Assembly: GCA_003142255.1 (NCBI GenBank)
Contig: PLLO01000012.1
Span: forward strand, 297,133-361,132
Source: Bacteroidales bacterium
GTDB taxonomy: Bacteria > Bacteroidota > Bacteroidia > Bacteroidales > VadinHA17
Length of the DNA stretch: 64,000 nt
Direction: 5' to 3'
In this document: positions 36,027 through 43,939 of the stretch, piece by piece
How the letters are laid out: each line of letters begins with the position of its first letter
Position numbering within the stretch: the first letter of the stretch is position 1
Translations under genes and position numbers: made by a program
Notes under the pieces: model-generated
Seen by the model: the letters and a program-made list of their open reading frames with translations, nothing else
The model's database searches: none
What the model was told of the DNA's origin: nothing

Positions 36027-36060
36027 CAAAGATAGAAATGTGATTTATGTTTTTAACAAA
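36027..36060 (-). promoter_or_regulatory. Promoter of porU
   Basis: On the minus strand TTTG (36060-36057), a 22-base spacer, and TATCTTTG (36034-36027), a perfect TAnnTTTG match. The ATG begins six bases after the box, so the transcript would be close to leaderless. This also decides the porU start, because the longer frame begins inside the box. Confidence 0.7.
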
Positions 36061-36136
36061 TTCCGATTCTTTTATAACCAGGCCGGATTTAAAATAATAA
36101 CGTATTCATTGCGTTGATATTGCTGTTACGATACAT

Positions 36137-37105
36137 ATGGCAAGATACCTGATCACTCTTCTTTTTATCATATCTTTCCTGGAAATCAGTAGTTTCGGGC
36201 AGGAAGTACTTTCGGGCCTGAATTACCAGGGAACGATGATAGGAAACCCTGCTCTGACCGGCAGTGAAGGAGACGGGCTTTTAAGGCTTTCTTATCAGAA
36301 TCTTTATCCGGGTAATAATTACAATCTTCATTCAGTTTGTCTTTCATATGACAGTTATTTTCCATCCCTTCACGGCGGCGGCGGATTTTACCTTTCCGAT
36401 AATTATATGGGTGGCATGATCAATGATCTGAAGGGTGGCTTTTCATATTCCTATTTCTTCCGTGCCGGCACTGACCTATTTATCGGGGCAGGGCTCTCAG
36501 CCTCGTTTTTTCACAGGGGATTTGACTTCGGCGGTACAGTACTTCCGGATCAGATAGACCCGCTTGATGGTGTTGTAAATATTTCCGGAGAATCGCTTTC
36601 ATCAAGGGGGAAAACAGTTTTCGATGTCGGCACGGGATTCCTTTTTATCGCCGGCAGGGTATTCGGCGGGATCGCATTTAACCATCTTACTGAACCCGAT
36701 CTCAGCAATTCTGAACTGGCAGGTAACAGGCTGTACCGGAATATCCTGATTCATGCTTCTGGAAAGTTAGATCTTGATGCCGGGAAAAAGCTATTCCTGC
36801 GTCCGATCGGCAAAATTGAGATCAGCAAGGGATTGTTCACAGCCGGTGCCGGCGCTGTTTTCGAGAGCAAAAATCTGTCACTCAATTCGGTACTGCTGGC
36901 CGACAATCAGAAGAATATTGATCTGCAGGCAGGATTTTCTGTTAAAACCGGGATTATTGTTGTTTTTTATAATTATCGTTTTAATATTGCATCCGGAGAA
37001 AACCTTCTCCCGGTATCTCTGATGCATAGTACAGGCATCGCTTTAAGTTTAAATAATGTTGATAAAAGAAAAACAGTCAAAACAATAAATTTTCCTGAAT
37101 TGTAG
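36137..37105 (+). CDS. PorP/SprF-family type IX secretion membrane protein
   Basis: A 322-residue exported barrel protein (signal peptide about 1-21, ending SSFGQ). The opening LNYQGTMIGNPALTGSEGDGLLRLSYQN is characteristic of PorP/SprF (read as IGNPALTGSEGDG and LRLSYQN), followed by FSYSYFFRAGTDLFIGAGLSASF-type strands. Family members sit in the outer membrane and link particular type IX cargo or the SprB-like adhesin to the PorKLMN machinery. It is followed by the gldJ-like gene (82 bp to its ATG) and is divergent from porU with about 115 bp between starts. Confidence 0.85.
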   Translation: MARYLITLLFIISFLEISSFGQEVLSGLNYQGTMIGNPALTGSEGDGLLRLSYQNLYPGNNYNLHSVCLSYDSYFPSLHGGGGFYLSDNYMGGMINDLKGGFSYSYFFRAGTDLFIGAGLSASFFHRGFDFGGTVLPDQIDPLDGVVNISGESLSSRGKTVFDVGTGFLFIAGRVFGGIAFNHLTEPDLSNSELAGNRLYRNILIHASGKLDLDAGKKLFLRPIGKIEISKGLFTAGAGAVFESKNLSLNSVLLADNQKNIDLQAGFSVKTGIIVVFYNYRFNIASGENLLPVSLMHSTGIALSLNNVDKRKTVKTINFPEL

Positions 37106-37187
37106 TTATATTTGATGAATAAAAAGTAGTTTTTTATAAAAATTATTATCTTTGATTATTCTAAAAAGCCATAAAACTAAAGGAGTT

Positions 37188-38687
37188 ATGCATAAAATTA
37201 GAGCCATACTTATTGTAATGTTTGCCTCATTTTTTCTTGTTTCATGCAGTATATTCAAGAAAAAGAATGGTGATAACGCCTCTACCGCTACAGGATGGAA
37301 ATATAATGACCCTGATATGGGTGGGTTTGAGGTAACACTCGGAGCAGAACAGCAAACAGGTCCGGGCCTTGTCCTCATCGAAGGCGGACGATTTACAATG
37401 GGACAGGTAGCACAGGATGTTTTATTTGACTGGAATAACAAGCCAAGGACAGTTACCGTCTCTTCATTCTATATGGATGAAACAGAGGTAAGGAACGTGG
37501 ATTACCGCGAATACCTTTTCTGGCTGAGAAGGGTTTATGTCGATTACCCTGAAGTTTACAGGAGAGCTCTTCCCGATACTCTCGTCTGGAGAAGCCCGAT
37601 GGGTTTTAACGATCCCTATGTGCAGAACTATTTCCGTCACCCTTCATATAATAACTATCCTGTCGTCGGCGTAAGCTGGATCAAGGCTAATGACTTCTGC
37701 CTCTGGAGAACTGACAGGGTAAATGAAAAACTACTTATCGATTTTGGAGAACTGAATGCGGATCCCGATCAGAAAAATCAGAATAACTTCAATACCGAAT
37801 CATATCTTGCAGGCCAATACGAAGGCGTGGTTAACCAGCTCAGGGAAAGCCAAAACCCGAATCAGACCGAAAGAAGAACAAATTTTGAAGATGGACTGCT
37901 TCTTCCAAGCTACCGCCTTCCTACCGAAGCTGAATGGGAATTTGCTGCATACGCCCTCAGAGGAAACACTTTCGAGGAGAGAGTTTATGAAAGAAGAATT
38001 TTCCCATGGGACGGTCATAACGTCAGGAACGCATCTACAAAGGCACGCGGCGAAATGATGGCTAACTTTGTTCGTGGACGCGGTGATATGATGGGTGTTG
38101 CAGGAAGCTTGAACGATAATGCAAGTATTACTACAGACGTTAAATCATACTGGCCGAATGATTATGGACTTTATTGCATGGCCGGAAACGTAAATGAATG
38201 GGTTCAGGATGTATATCGCCCGCTTACCTCTGACGATTTCGACGAATTTAACCCCTTCAGAGGAAACGTCTATACCGACCTTCGCCGTGATGCTAATGGC
38301 AAAGTTGTAACCAAAGGAAATCTTGGAAGACTATACGTCGATACCGTTAAAGATGCCGACGTTGCAACTAGATACAACTATCAGAAAGGCGATTACAGGA
38401 ACTATAGGGATGGAGACCAGCCTTCTTCCATCACAAACGACTGGAAGACTCCCGACCTCAAACAGGGCTCTCTCAGAATGTATGCCCAGGAACTTGGTAC
38501 AGGTGAGAACAGTGATTACACAACCCTTATAAATGATAACGCAAGAGTTTATAAAGGCGGATCATGGAAAGACAGAGCCTATTGGCTCAACCCATCCACA
38601 AGAAGATTTCTCGATCAGAATGAATCCCGCGACGACATCGGATTCAGATGCGCAATGATCAGGATAGGAAGTCCTGCTGGATTCTGA
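37188..38687 (+). CDS. gldJ: GldJ-like lipoprotein (FGE/SUMF1 domain), type IX secretion and gliding
   Basis: A 499-residue lipoprotein. The ATG at 37188 has an AAAGGAG ribosome site four bases upstream; a longer frame from a TTG at 37152 would overlap a TATCTTTG box (37147-37154). Lipobox LVSC near residue 19. The FGE-sulfatase domain covers most of the protein (LIEGGRFTMGQV near 60, MDETEVRN near 98, YRLPTEAEWEFAAYAL near 240, MAGNVNEWVQDVY near 330, GGSWKDRAYWLNPSTRRFLD near 460). GldK/PorK and GldJ both have this fold. I favour GldJ because it lies between porV-porU and murF, which I recall as the Flavobacterium gldJ setting, and no gldLMN genes follow. Confidence 0.78.
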   Translation: MHKIRAILIVMFASFFLVSCSIFKKKNGDNASTATGWKYNDPDMGGFEVTLGAEQQTGPGLVLIEGGRFTMGQVAQDVLFDWNNKPRTVTVSSFYMDETEVRNVDYREYLFWLRRVYVDYPEVYRRALPDTLVWRSPMGFNDPYVQNYFRHPSYNNYPVVGVSWIKANDFCLWRTDRVNEKLLIDFGELNADPDQKNQNNFNTESYLAGQYEGVVNQLRESQNPNQTERRTNFEDGLLLPSYRLPTEAEWEFAAYALRGNTFEERVYERRIFPWDGHNVRNASTKARGEMMANFVRGRGDMMGVAGSLNDNASITTDVKSYWPNDYGLYCMAGNVNEWVQDVYRPLTSDDFDEFNPFRGNVYTDLRRDANGKVVTKGNLGRLYVDTVKDADVATRYNYQKGDYRNYRDGDQPSSITNDWKTPDLKQGSLRMYAQELGTGENSDYTTLINDNARVYKGGSWKDRAYWLNPSTRRFLDQNESRDDIGFRCAMIRIGSPAGF

Positions 38688-38709
38688 TATAGAGCTAAAA
38701 TAAAGAAAA

Positions 38710-38742
38710 GCCTCATTATGGAAAATAATGAGGCATTTTTTT
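38710..38742 (+). terminator. Rho-independent terminator after gldJ
   Basis: GCCTCATTAT (38710-38719) pairs with ATAATGAGGC (38725-38734), five-base loop, then A and seven T residues to 38742. The stem contains an in-frame ATG (38728) that would otherwise extend murF. Confidence 0.93.
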
Positions 38743-38748
38743 CTGAAT

Positions 38749-40041
38749 ATGATGACGGAACAAATCTATAAACTATTCAGGGAATCCACAGGAGTCACTA
38801 CCGATTCCAGGTCAGTTACCAGGGGTCAGATTTTCTTTGCTTTATGGGGCGATAACTATAACGGAAATAAATTCGCTGCCGAAGCCATTGATAAAGGAGC
38901 CTCCTGGGCAATTATCGATGATCTTGCCTTTGAGACCGAAAAAACCATTCTGGTCGATGACTGCCTTTTCGAGCTGCAGGCACTGGCATCATACCACAGG
39001 AAAGAAATCAAAGCGCCTGTACTCGCAATAACCGGGACCAATGGCAAGACAACTACGAAGGAACTTATCACAGCAATCCTTTCACGGAAATTCAAAGTCC
39101 ATGCAACCAGGGGAAACCTGAACAACCATATCGGTGTCCCAATCACAATACTCTCAGCTCCTGAAGGGACAGAGATAATGGTCGTCGAAATGGGAGCAAG
39201 CCATCTGGGAGAGATCAGGACTCTCTGCCTTATTGCCAAACCCGATTATGGGATTATTACCAATATTGGAACAGCTCATATTGAGGGCTTTGGTTCCGTC
39301 GAAGGAGTAATCAAAGCCAAAACAGAACTTTACGAACACCTGCGGAAGGTGAACGGCATAGCAATCTATAATGATAAGGACCCGGTGCTTACCGAGAAAA
39401 TCTACAAACTGGTAAACCGTGCAGTTCCATATTCAGATCCAACCGGCACTGAGCTTAGTGTAATTTCCGCATCGGCCGGCATGAACCTATCACTGATAGT
39501 GGAGTATCTTCACAAGAAGTACAGCATCAGTACAAAACTTTTCGGTGAATATAACATCATCAATATTAAGGCAGCAATGGCGGCCGGCCTCTTCCTGGGA
39601 GTCGGAATGAAAGAGATAGCTGAGGAGATCGCAAAATATAATCCGGGAAATAACCGGTCGCAGATAAAGGTTACAAAGAGAAATACCCTGGTATGCGATT
39701 CATATAACGCAAACCCTTCAAGCATGAAAATGGCAATCGAATCATTTTCAAAAATTAAGGCTGACAGAAAGATGTGCATCCTCGGCGATATGCTTGAGCT
39801 GGGAGATAAGAGCGAGGAAGAACACCTCAGAGTCCTTAATATATTGAATGATAATAATATTAAGGAGGTTCTCCTGACTGGCCCTCTGTTTTCAAAGGTA
39901 TCTTCAGAATCTGGCTTCAGATCATTCCCTGATATAAGAAAACTAAAGGAATACCTGAAATCGGAACAGGTAAGCGGATATCATATCCTGATAAAAGGAT
40001 CGAGAGGGATTGCACTCGAACAGATATATGATCTTTTGTAA
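38749..40041 (+). CDS. murF: UDP-N-acetylmuramoyl-tripeptide--D-alanyl-D-alanine ligase
   Basis: A 430-residue Mur ligase that adds D-Ala-D-Ala to the UDP-MurNAc tripeptide in the cytoplasm. The start is set at the ATG at 38749 (MMTEQIYKLF; the next codon is also ATG), because the longer frame begins inside the gldJ terminator. The N-terminal substrate domain has TDSRSVTRGQIFFAL. The ATP loop GTNGKTTT is at about 96-103, with HIGVP and VVEMGASHLGEI following. The C-terminal ligase domain contains YNANPSSMKMAIE and ILGDMLELG. The terminator between gldJ and murF suggests murF has a separate promoter or depends on readthrough. Confidence 0.96.
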   Translation: MMTEQIYKLFRESTGVTTDSRSVTRGQIFFALWGDNYNGNKFAAEAIDKGASWAIIDDLAFETEKTILVDDCLFELQALASYHRKEIKAPVLAITGTNGKTTTKELITAILSRKFKVHATRGNLNNHIGVPITILSAPEGTEIMVVEMGASHLGEIRTLCLIAKPDYGIITNIGTAHIEGFGSVEGVIKAKTELYEHLRKVNGIAIYNDKDPVLTEKIYKLVNRAVPYSDPTGTELSVISASAGMNLSLIVEYLHKKYSISTKLFGEYNIINIKAAMAAGLFLGVGMKEIAEEIAKYNPGNNRSQIKVTKRNTLVCDSYNANPSSMKMAIESFSKIKADRKMCILGDMLELGDKSEEEHLRVLNILNDNNIKEVLLTGPLFSKVSSESGFRSFPDIRKLKEYLKSEQVSGYHILIKGSRGIALEQIYDLL

Positions 40042-40046
40042 GGGAA

Positions 40047-41216
40047 TCATTTATTTCCCTGACTTCCGCCTGTAAATTCAATATTTATAAGCAGCACCTC
40101 TGAATGGCTTCCAGACCTGACCCTGGGGCCCCAGAGCCCAAACCCTGATGAGACGATTATCTGCGAATTACCCTTTTTCATATAGCCGTAGCTCAACTCA
40201 TAGATCTTCCTTGTAAGGTAATTGAGCGGCCACATTTGCCCGTTATGTGTATGTCCCGACAGCTGAAGGTCGATGCCATTCTTCTCCGTTTCATACAGAT
40301 GAAATGGCTGGTGATCAAGAAGTATGATAGGTCTTGAGTGGTCAATTCCTTTCATAAGTTCTTCAAGAGGCTGCCGTTCTCTATTATAAAAGCGTTTTGA
40401 GTCACGGTCGAGTCTTCCGATAACCTGGATTCCTCCAGGCAGTATGACCACCTCATCTTTCAGGACCCTGATCCCCTTGCTTTCAATGTAGGGTATCGTC
40501 TTTGCTGCTCCGCCAATGAATTCATGATTACCGGTTATAGCATACAAGCCATCCCTGGTTTTGGGTTCCCGGAAGTACTTCAGCAAATCTCCCCTCAGTA
40601 CAGGTCCGATTTCTCCATCAACAATATCGCCAAGTAAAAAGATAACATCAGGATGCATCTCTTCAATCATGCCTGACAATTTTTTAATGCTTCTTTTACG
40701 GATGATGCTTCCCAGGTGAATGTCGGAAACGGCTGCGACCCTGAGTTTGTTTATTCCATCCACCCGTTTATTGATAGTAATATTATATTCTTTAACTACT
40801 GGGATCACGGCATTTATGAATCCTCCTGCAATCAGCAGAACGGAGATTCCGGATGTAATCAAAAGAGACCATCGCCTGAAGGCGGGTATATTACCGCTTT
40901 CAAGAAGACCAGTCAGGCGAAGTATAATAAAAAAAATATCAGATAAAAGAAAGAACATTATGGCATAAAGCATGAATCCCATCCAGAAACCGCCAATAAT
41001 ATTCAGTCCATCGGTAAATACAGAAGAGTGCCGTGATTCGAGAAGTTTTGCAGCAATAAATGTGACTGCCAGAGTTATAAAAATAACGGTATAGAGTATT
41101 TTGTTTTCCCTCTGGAACTGGAGTGCATGATATCCCTTGAAGAATATGTATGCATTTGCAAGAGAATAGATTGTAATGACAATAGAGAAAAAAACTATAA
41201 ACTGGTAATTCTTCAT
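40047..41216 (-). CDS. Membrane-anchored metallophosphoesterase (YkuE-like)
   Basis: A 389-residue protein. About four hydrophobic helices occupy residues 1-150, followed by a calcineurin-like phosphoesterase domain with all metal motifs: VSDIHLGS (about 163-170), LLGDIVDGE, TGNHEF, and LSGHTHNGQMWP near residue 328. The proteins of this group hydrolyse phosphate esters at the membrane; the substrate is unknown, though UDP-diacylglucosamine hydrolase LpxH/LpxG belongs to the wider superfamily and the gene is in a run with lipid A-type genes. It starts five bases after the glycosyltransferase gene and converges with murF over five bases. Confidence 0.85.
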   Translation of the reverse strand: MKNYQFIVFFSIVITIYSLANAYIFFKGYHALQFQRENKILYTVIFITLAVTFIAAKLLESRHSSVFTDGLNIIGGFWMGFMLYAIMFFLLSDIFFIILRLTGLLESGNIPAFRRWSLLITSGISVLLIAGGFINAVIPVVKEYNITINKRVDGINKLRVAAVSDIHLGSIIRKRSIKKLSGMIEEMHPDVIFLLGDIVDGEIGPVLRGDLLKYFREPKTRDGLYAITGNHEFIGGAAKTIPYIESKGIRVLKDEVVILPGGIQVIGRLDRDSKRFYNRERQPLEELMKGIDHSRPIILLDHQPFHLYETEKNGIDLQLSGHTHNGQMWPLNYLTRKIYELSYGYMKKGNSQIIVSSGFGLWGPRVRSGSHSEVLLINIEFTGGSQGNK

Positions 41217-41220
41217 TAAT

Positions 41221-42249
41221 TTAAATGTTCGTTTTTAAGCTGGAGAAAGTTCTGCGCCTCCTGATATAAAACTCAAATACGATGTTTTTGTTCAGTATAA
41301 GTCCGGCAAAATCTGTCGGTTCTGATTTTCCGGCTGCTCTTCTCTTCTCTTTCAGCTGTTCAATGTCCCTGTAATAATCCATATGCGCTTTCCAGACTGC
41401 CCGGAAGCTTTTGAATTCTCCTTTTGCCAGGAAAAAGAGAGCAGCAATGCCGTCAAGTATTTTTCTGGTAAAAAGGATGCGGTGAAAATTCTTGTCAGGA
41501 AGGTTTTTATAGAGGAGGTAAAGAGAATTCCGGAAATTAAGGAATGTCTTAAAAGGCGAGTTGTAGGGGAGAACTCCTCCTCCTACATGATAAACAACTG
41601 ATTGTGGAACATAAGCGACGCGGTATCCTGATTTATGGAATCGCCAGCAGAGATCAATCTCCTCCATATGGGCAAAAAAATCTGCATCAAATCCACCGCA
41701 TTTTTTCCATGCCTCAGCCCGGACGACCATGCATGCTCCGGTTGACCAGAATATATCTGTCTGGTTATTGTACTGTCCCTCATCCTTTTCCGTCTTGTAA
41801 AAAATACGACCGCGACATAACGGATAACCAAACTTGTCAATGAACCCTCCTGCAGCGCCGGCATATTCGAATTTTTCTCTTTGCAACCAGGAAAGGATCT
41901 TCGGCTGGACCGAAGCGATATCGGGATTGATTTCCAGGTAGCTTAACATAGGTTCAAGCCAGCCTTCCGTTACTTCAATATCCGAGTTAAGCAGGACATA
42001 GTACCGGGCTTCAATCTGTGCAATAGCCAGGTTATAACCTCCGGCAAAGCCATTGTTTTTATCAAAACGGATAAGCTTTATGCTGCTGAAATTTTCTGCA
42101 ACATATTCTGCTGAACCATCATCTGATCCGTTATCGGCTATATATATATTAATGTCTGTACCGGTAGAATGGGCCAGAACGCCGGGAAGGAATTTTTTCA
42201 GGAATTCAATGCCGTTCCAGTTTAATATTACAATTGCACACTTAACCAT
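41221..42249 (-). CDS. Family 2 glycosyltransferase
   Basis: A 342-residue glycosyltransferase. The start is the ATG at 42249 (MVKCAIVILNWNG), overlapping the acyltransferase gene's end by eight bases; a longer frame reads into that gene and is not needed. GT-A features: VILNWNG at 7-13, ADNGSDDGS, LLNSDIEVTEGW and FFAHMEEIDLCWR near 200. It resembles rhamnosyl- and other GT2 enzymes of O-antigen and capsule assembly. The C-terminal part has a few hydrophobic and basic stretches but no obvious membrane helix bundle. Donor and acceptor unknown. Confidence 0.88.
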   Translation of the reverse strand: MVKCAIVILNWNGIEFLKKFLPGVLAHSTGTDINIYIADNGSDDGSAEYVAENFSSIKLIRFDKNNGFAGGYNLAIAQIEARYYVLLNSDIEVTEGWLEPMLSYLEINPDIASVQPKILSWLQREKFEYAGAAGGFIDKFGYPLCRGRIFYKTEKDEGQYNNQTDIFWSTGACMVVRAEAWKKCGGFDADFFAHMEEIDLCWRFHKSGYRVAYVPQSVVYHVGGGVLPYNSPFKTFLNFRNSLYLLYKNLPDKNFHRILFTRKILDGIAALFFLAKGEFKSFRAVWKAHMDYYRDIEQLKEKRRAAGKSEPTDFAGLILNKNIVFEFYIRRRRTFSSLKTNI

Positions 42250-43126
42250 TAGCCTGTTCTCTTTTATACTTCCATCTGCGATGGGTCCAGACCCATTGCT
42301 CTGGAGTTTGCCGTATGATCTCCTCAAGCCTTCTTACGTGAGTCTCAGTTATAAGGTGCTCAGGAAGCCCTTCACTGTTTTCAAAAAGCAGCTCAGCCGT
42401 TAAAGTATAGTATCCTCTCCTTACATTCTGAATATTAAAAAAGACAACTGCCATATTATACTTTGATGCAATTTTTTCAGCGCCAAGGTAAACCGGAGTA
42501 TCCTGGTTCAGGAACTTCGTCCAGAATTTTATCTCTCCCTTCGGAGGTCTCTGATCAGTAATGAATGCAAACAGGGACCTGATGTTTTTCTGCCTCAGGC
42601 TTACTACATCTCTTATGATACCAGACATTGGAGAAAGTATCATATTGTTCTTCGACCTCAGGTTGTTCATAAACCTGTCAAAGTGCTTATCTTTCAGAGG
42701 TTTATATATTGAAACAGTCTGAAGCTTCGTATAAAGCGGCAGGCAGGCCAGCAATTCCCAGTTTCCGAAATGGCCAAGGACAACTGCTACATCCCTGCCT
42801 TCATTGTAAAGCCTGTCGAGCAACTCAGGATTTGTCATATGGAGCCTTTGCATTGTCTCCTGGTTACTCATATGGATAAGTTTGAAGGTCTCGATGAAGA
42901 GGTCGCAAAGATGATGGTAGTATGCTTTTTCGATTTTTATGATTTCCTTAATATTCTTTTCGGGAAAGGAATTCACAAGGTTGGTACGGACCACCTTTCT
43001 CCTGTAGCCCGGAAAGTAATATATAAGCGGAAAAATACAGTCGGACAAAATGTAAAGGACAGGCAAGGGCAGGAGAGTAAGTACCCAGGCAAACCCATAA
43101 ACAATATAAAAACCGATGGCTTCCAT
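42242..43126 (-). CDS. Lysophospholipid/lipid A acyltransferase (LpxL/HtrB family)
   Basis: A 294-residue late acyltransferase of the LpxL/LpxM family, transferring a fatty acyl group to the lipid A precursor at the inner membrane. A hydrophobic start (about 5-40) serves as membrane anchor. The catalytic HX4E motif is H119-F-G-N-W-E124. Downstream IYKPLKDKHFDRFMNNLRSK and FITDQRPPKGEIKFW match the family. Situated 12 bp after the inositol-phosphatase family gene and overlapping the glycosyltransferase start, within one minus-strand transcript. Confidence 0.9.
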   Translation of the reverse strand: MEAIGFYIVYGFAWVLTLLPLPVLYILSDCIFPLIYYFPGYRRKVVRTNLVNSFPEKNIKEIIKIEKAYYHHLCDLFIETFKLIHMSNQETMQRLHMTNPELLDRLYNEGRDVAVVLGHFGNWELLACLPLYTKLQTVSIYKPLKDKHFDRFMNNLRSKNNMILSPMSGIIRDVVSLRQKNIRSLFAFITDQRPPKGEIKFWTKFLNQDTPVYLGAEKIASKYNMAVVFFNIQNVRRGYYTLTAELLFENSEGLPEHLITETHVRRLEEIIRQTPEQWVWTHRRWKYKREQANG

Positions 43127-43138
43127 TTCCCTAAATGA

Positions 43139-43939
43139 CTAATCCCGCATAAATTTACTCACAATTTCCAGAAATTCAGGAAAAACGAAGCGATTGGCTG
43201 CAACAATTTCATGGCCGGTAAGATTCTCTTCTTTTCCAGAAAAATCGCTGACCCTTCCACCGGCCTCTCTTACAATGATAATGCCTGCAGCTACATCCCA
43301 TGGCTTGAGGTCATATTCGTAAAAAGCCTCGAACCTTCCGCATGCCACATATGAGAGATCAACAGAGGCCGATCCGAGTCTCCTTATGCCATGGCTGGCC
43401 CTGCAAAAATAAGAAAGGCAGCTCATATACTGTTCGAGACGGCTGAAATCGTTATAAGGGAAACCGGTAGCTACCAGCGAATCTGAAACCTGTTTTGCTG
43501 ATGAAACATTGATCCGGCTTCCATTCAGCCATGCTCCACCGCCTATCCAGGCTGTAAATGTCTCATTTCCTTCAACTTCATGAACAACTCCTGCAACAGG
43601 CACATTATCTTTTGTAAGTGCAACACTGATTGCATAAGGATGCAGGCCATGCACGAAATTCGTGGTTCCATCAAGGGGGTCAATGACCCAGCAGTATTCT
43701 GTGCTGGTTTTCGAGGATGTTCCTTCCTCGGCAAGGAATCCGGCTTCCGGGAGGATAACTGCCAGCTTCTCTACAAGCATTCTCTCGGATTCCTTATCGA
43801 CATAACTCACAAAATCATGAAGCCCTTTATTTTCAGTCCTGCTGATATCGAATCCAGTAGATTCCTTCTTAATGAACCTGCCTGCCTCCCTGGCTGCTGA
43901 TTCTATTTTGCTGCAAATATCCTTATAGTCAATCATCAT
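43139..43939 (-). CDS. Inositol monophosphatase family protein (SuhB-like)
   Basis: A 266-residue Mg2+-dependent sugar phosphatase. Motif 1 VIDPLDGTTNFVHG (about 86-99), the EEG upstream and motif 2 WDVAAGIIIVREAGG (about 214-228) supply the metal ligands. Substrates in this family include myo-inositol phosphates, fructose bisphosphate, NADP and 3'-phosphoadenosine phosphate; no choice can be made here. Two adjacent ATGs could start it; the first shares one base with the mtaB stop (TAATG). Confidence 0.9.
   Translation of the reverse strand: MMIDYKDICSKIESAAREAGRFIKKESTGFDISRTENKGLHDFVSYVDKESERMLVEKLAVILPEAGFLAEEGTSSKTSTEYCWVIDPLDGTTNFVHGLHPYAISVALTKDNVPVAGVVHEVEGNETFTAWIGGGAWLNGSRINVSSAKQVSDSLVATGFPYNDFSRLEQYMSCLSYFCRASHGIRRLGSASVDLSYVACGRFEAFYEYDLKPWDVAAGIIIVREAGGRVSDFSGKEENLTGHEIVAANRFVFPEFLEIVSKFMRD

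Noticed and set aside
37188..38687. PorK/GldK identity for the FGE lipoprotein
   Set aside because: Not excluded, but porL, porM and porN do not follow, and the porU-porV and murF neighbourhood fits GldJ better.
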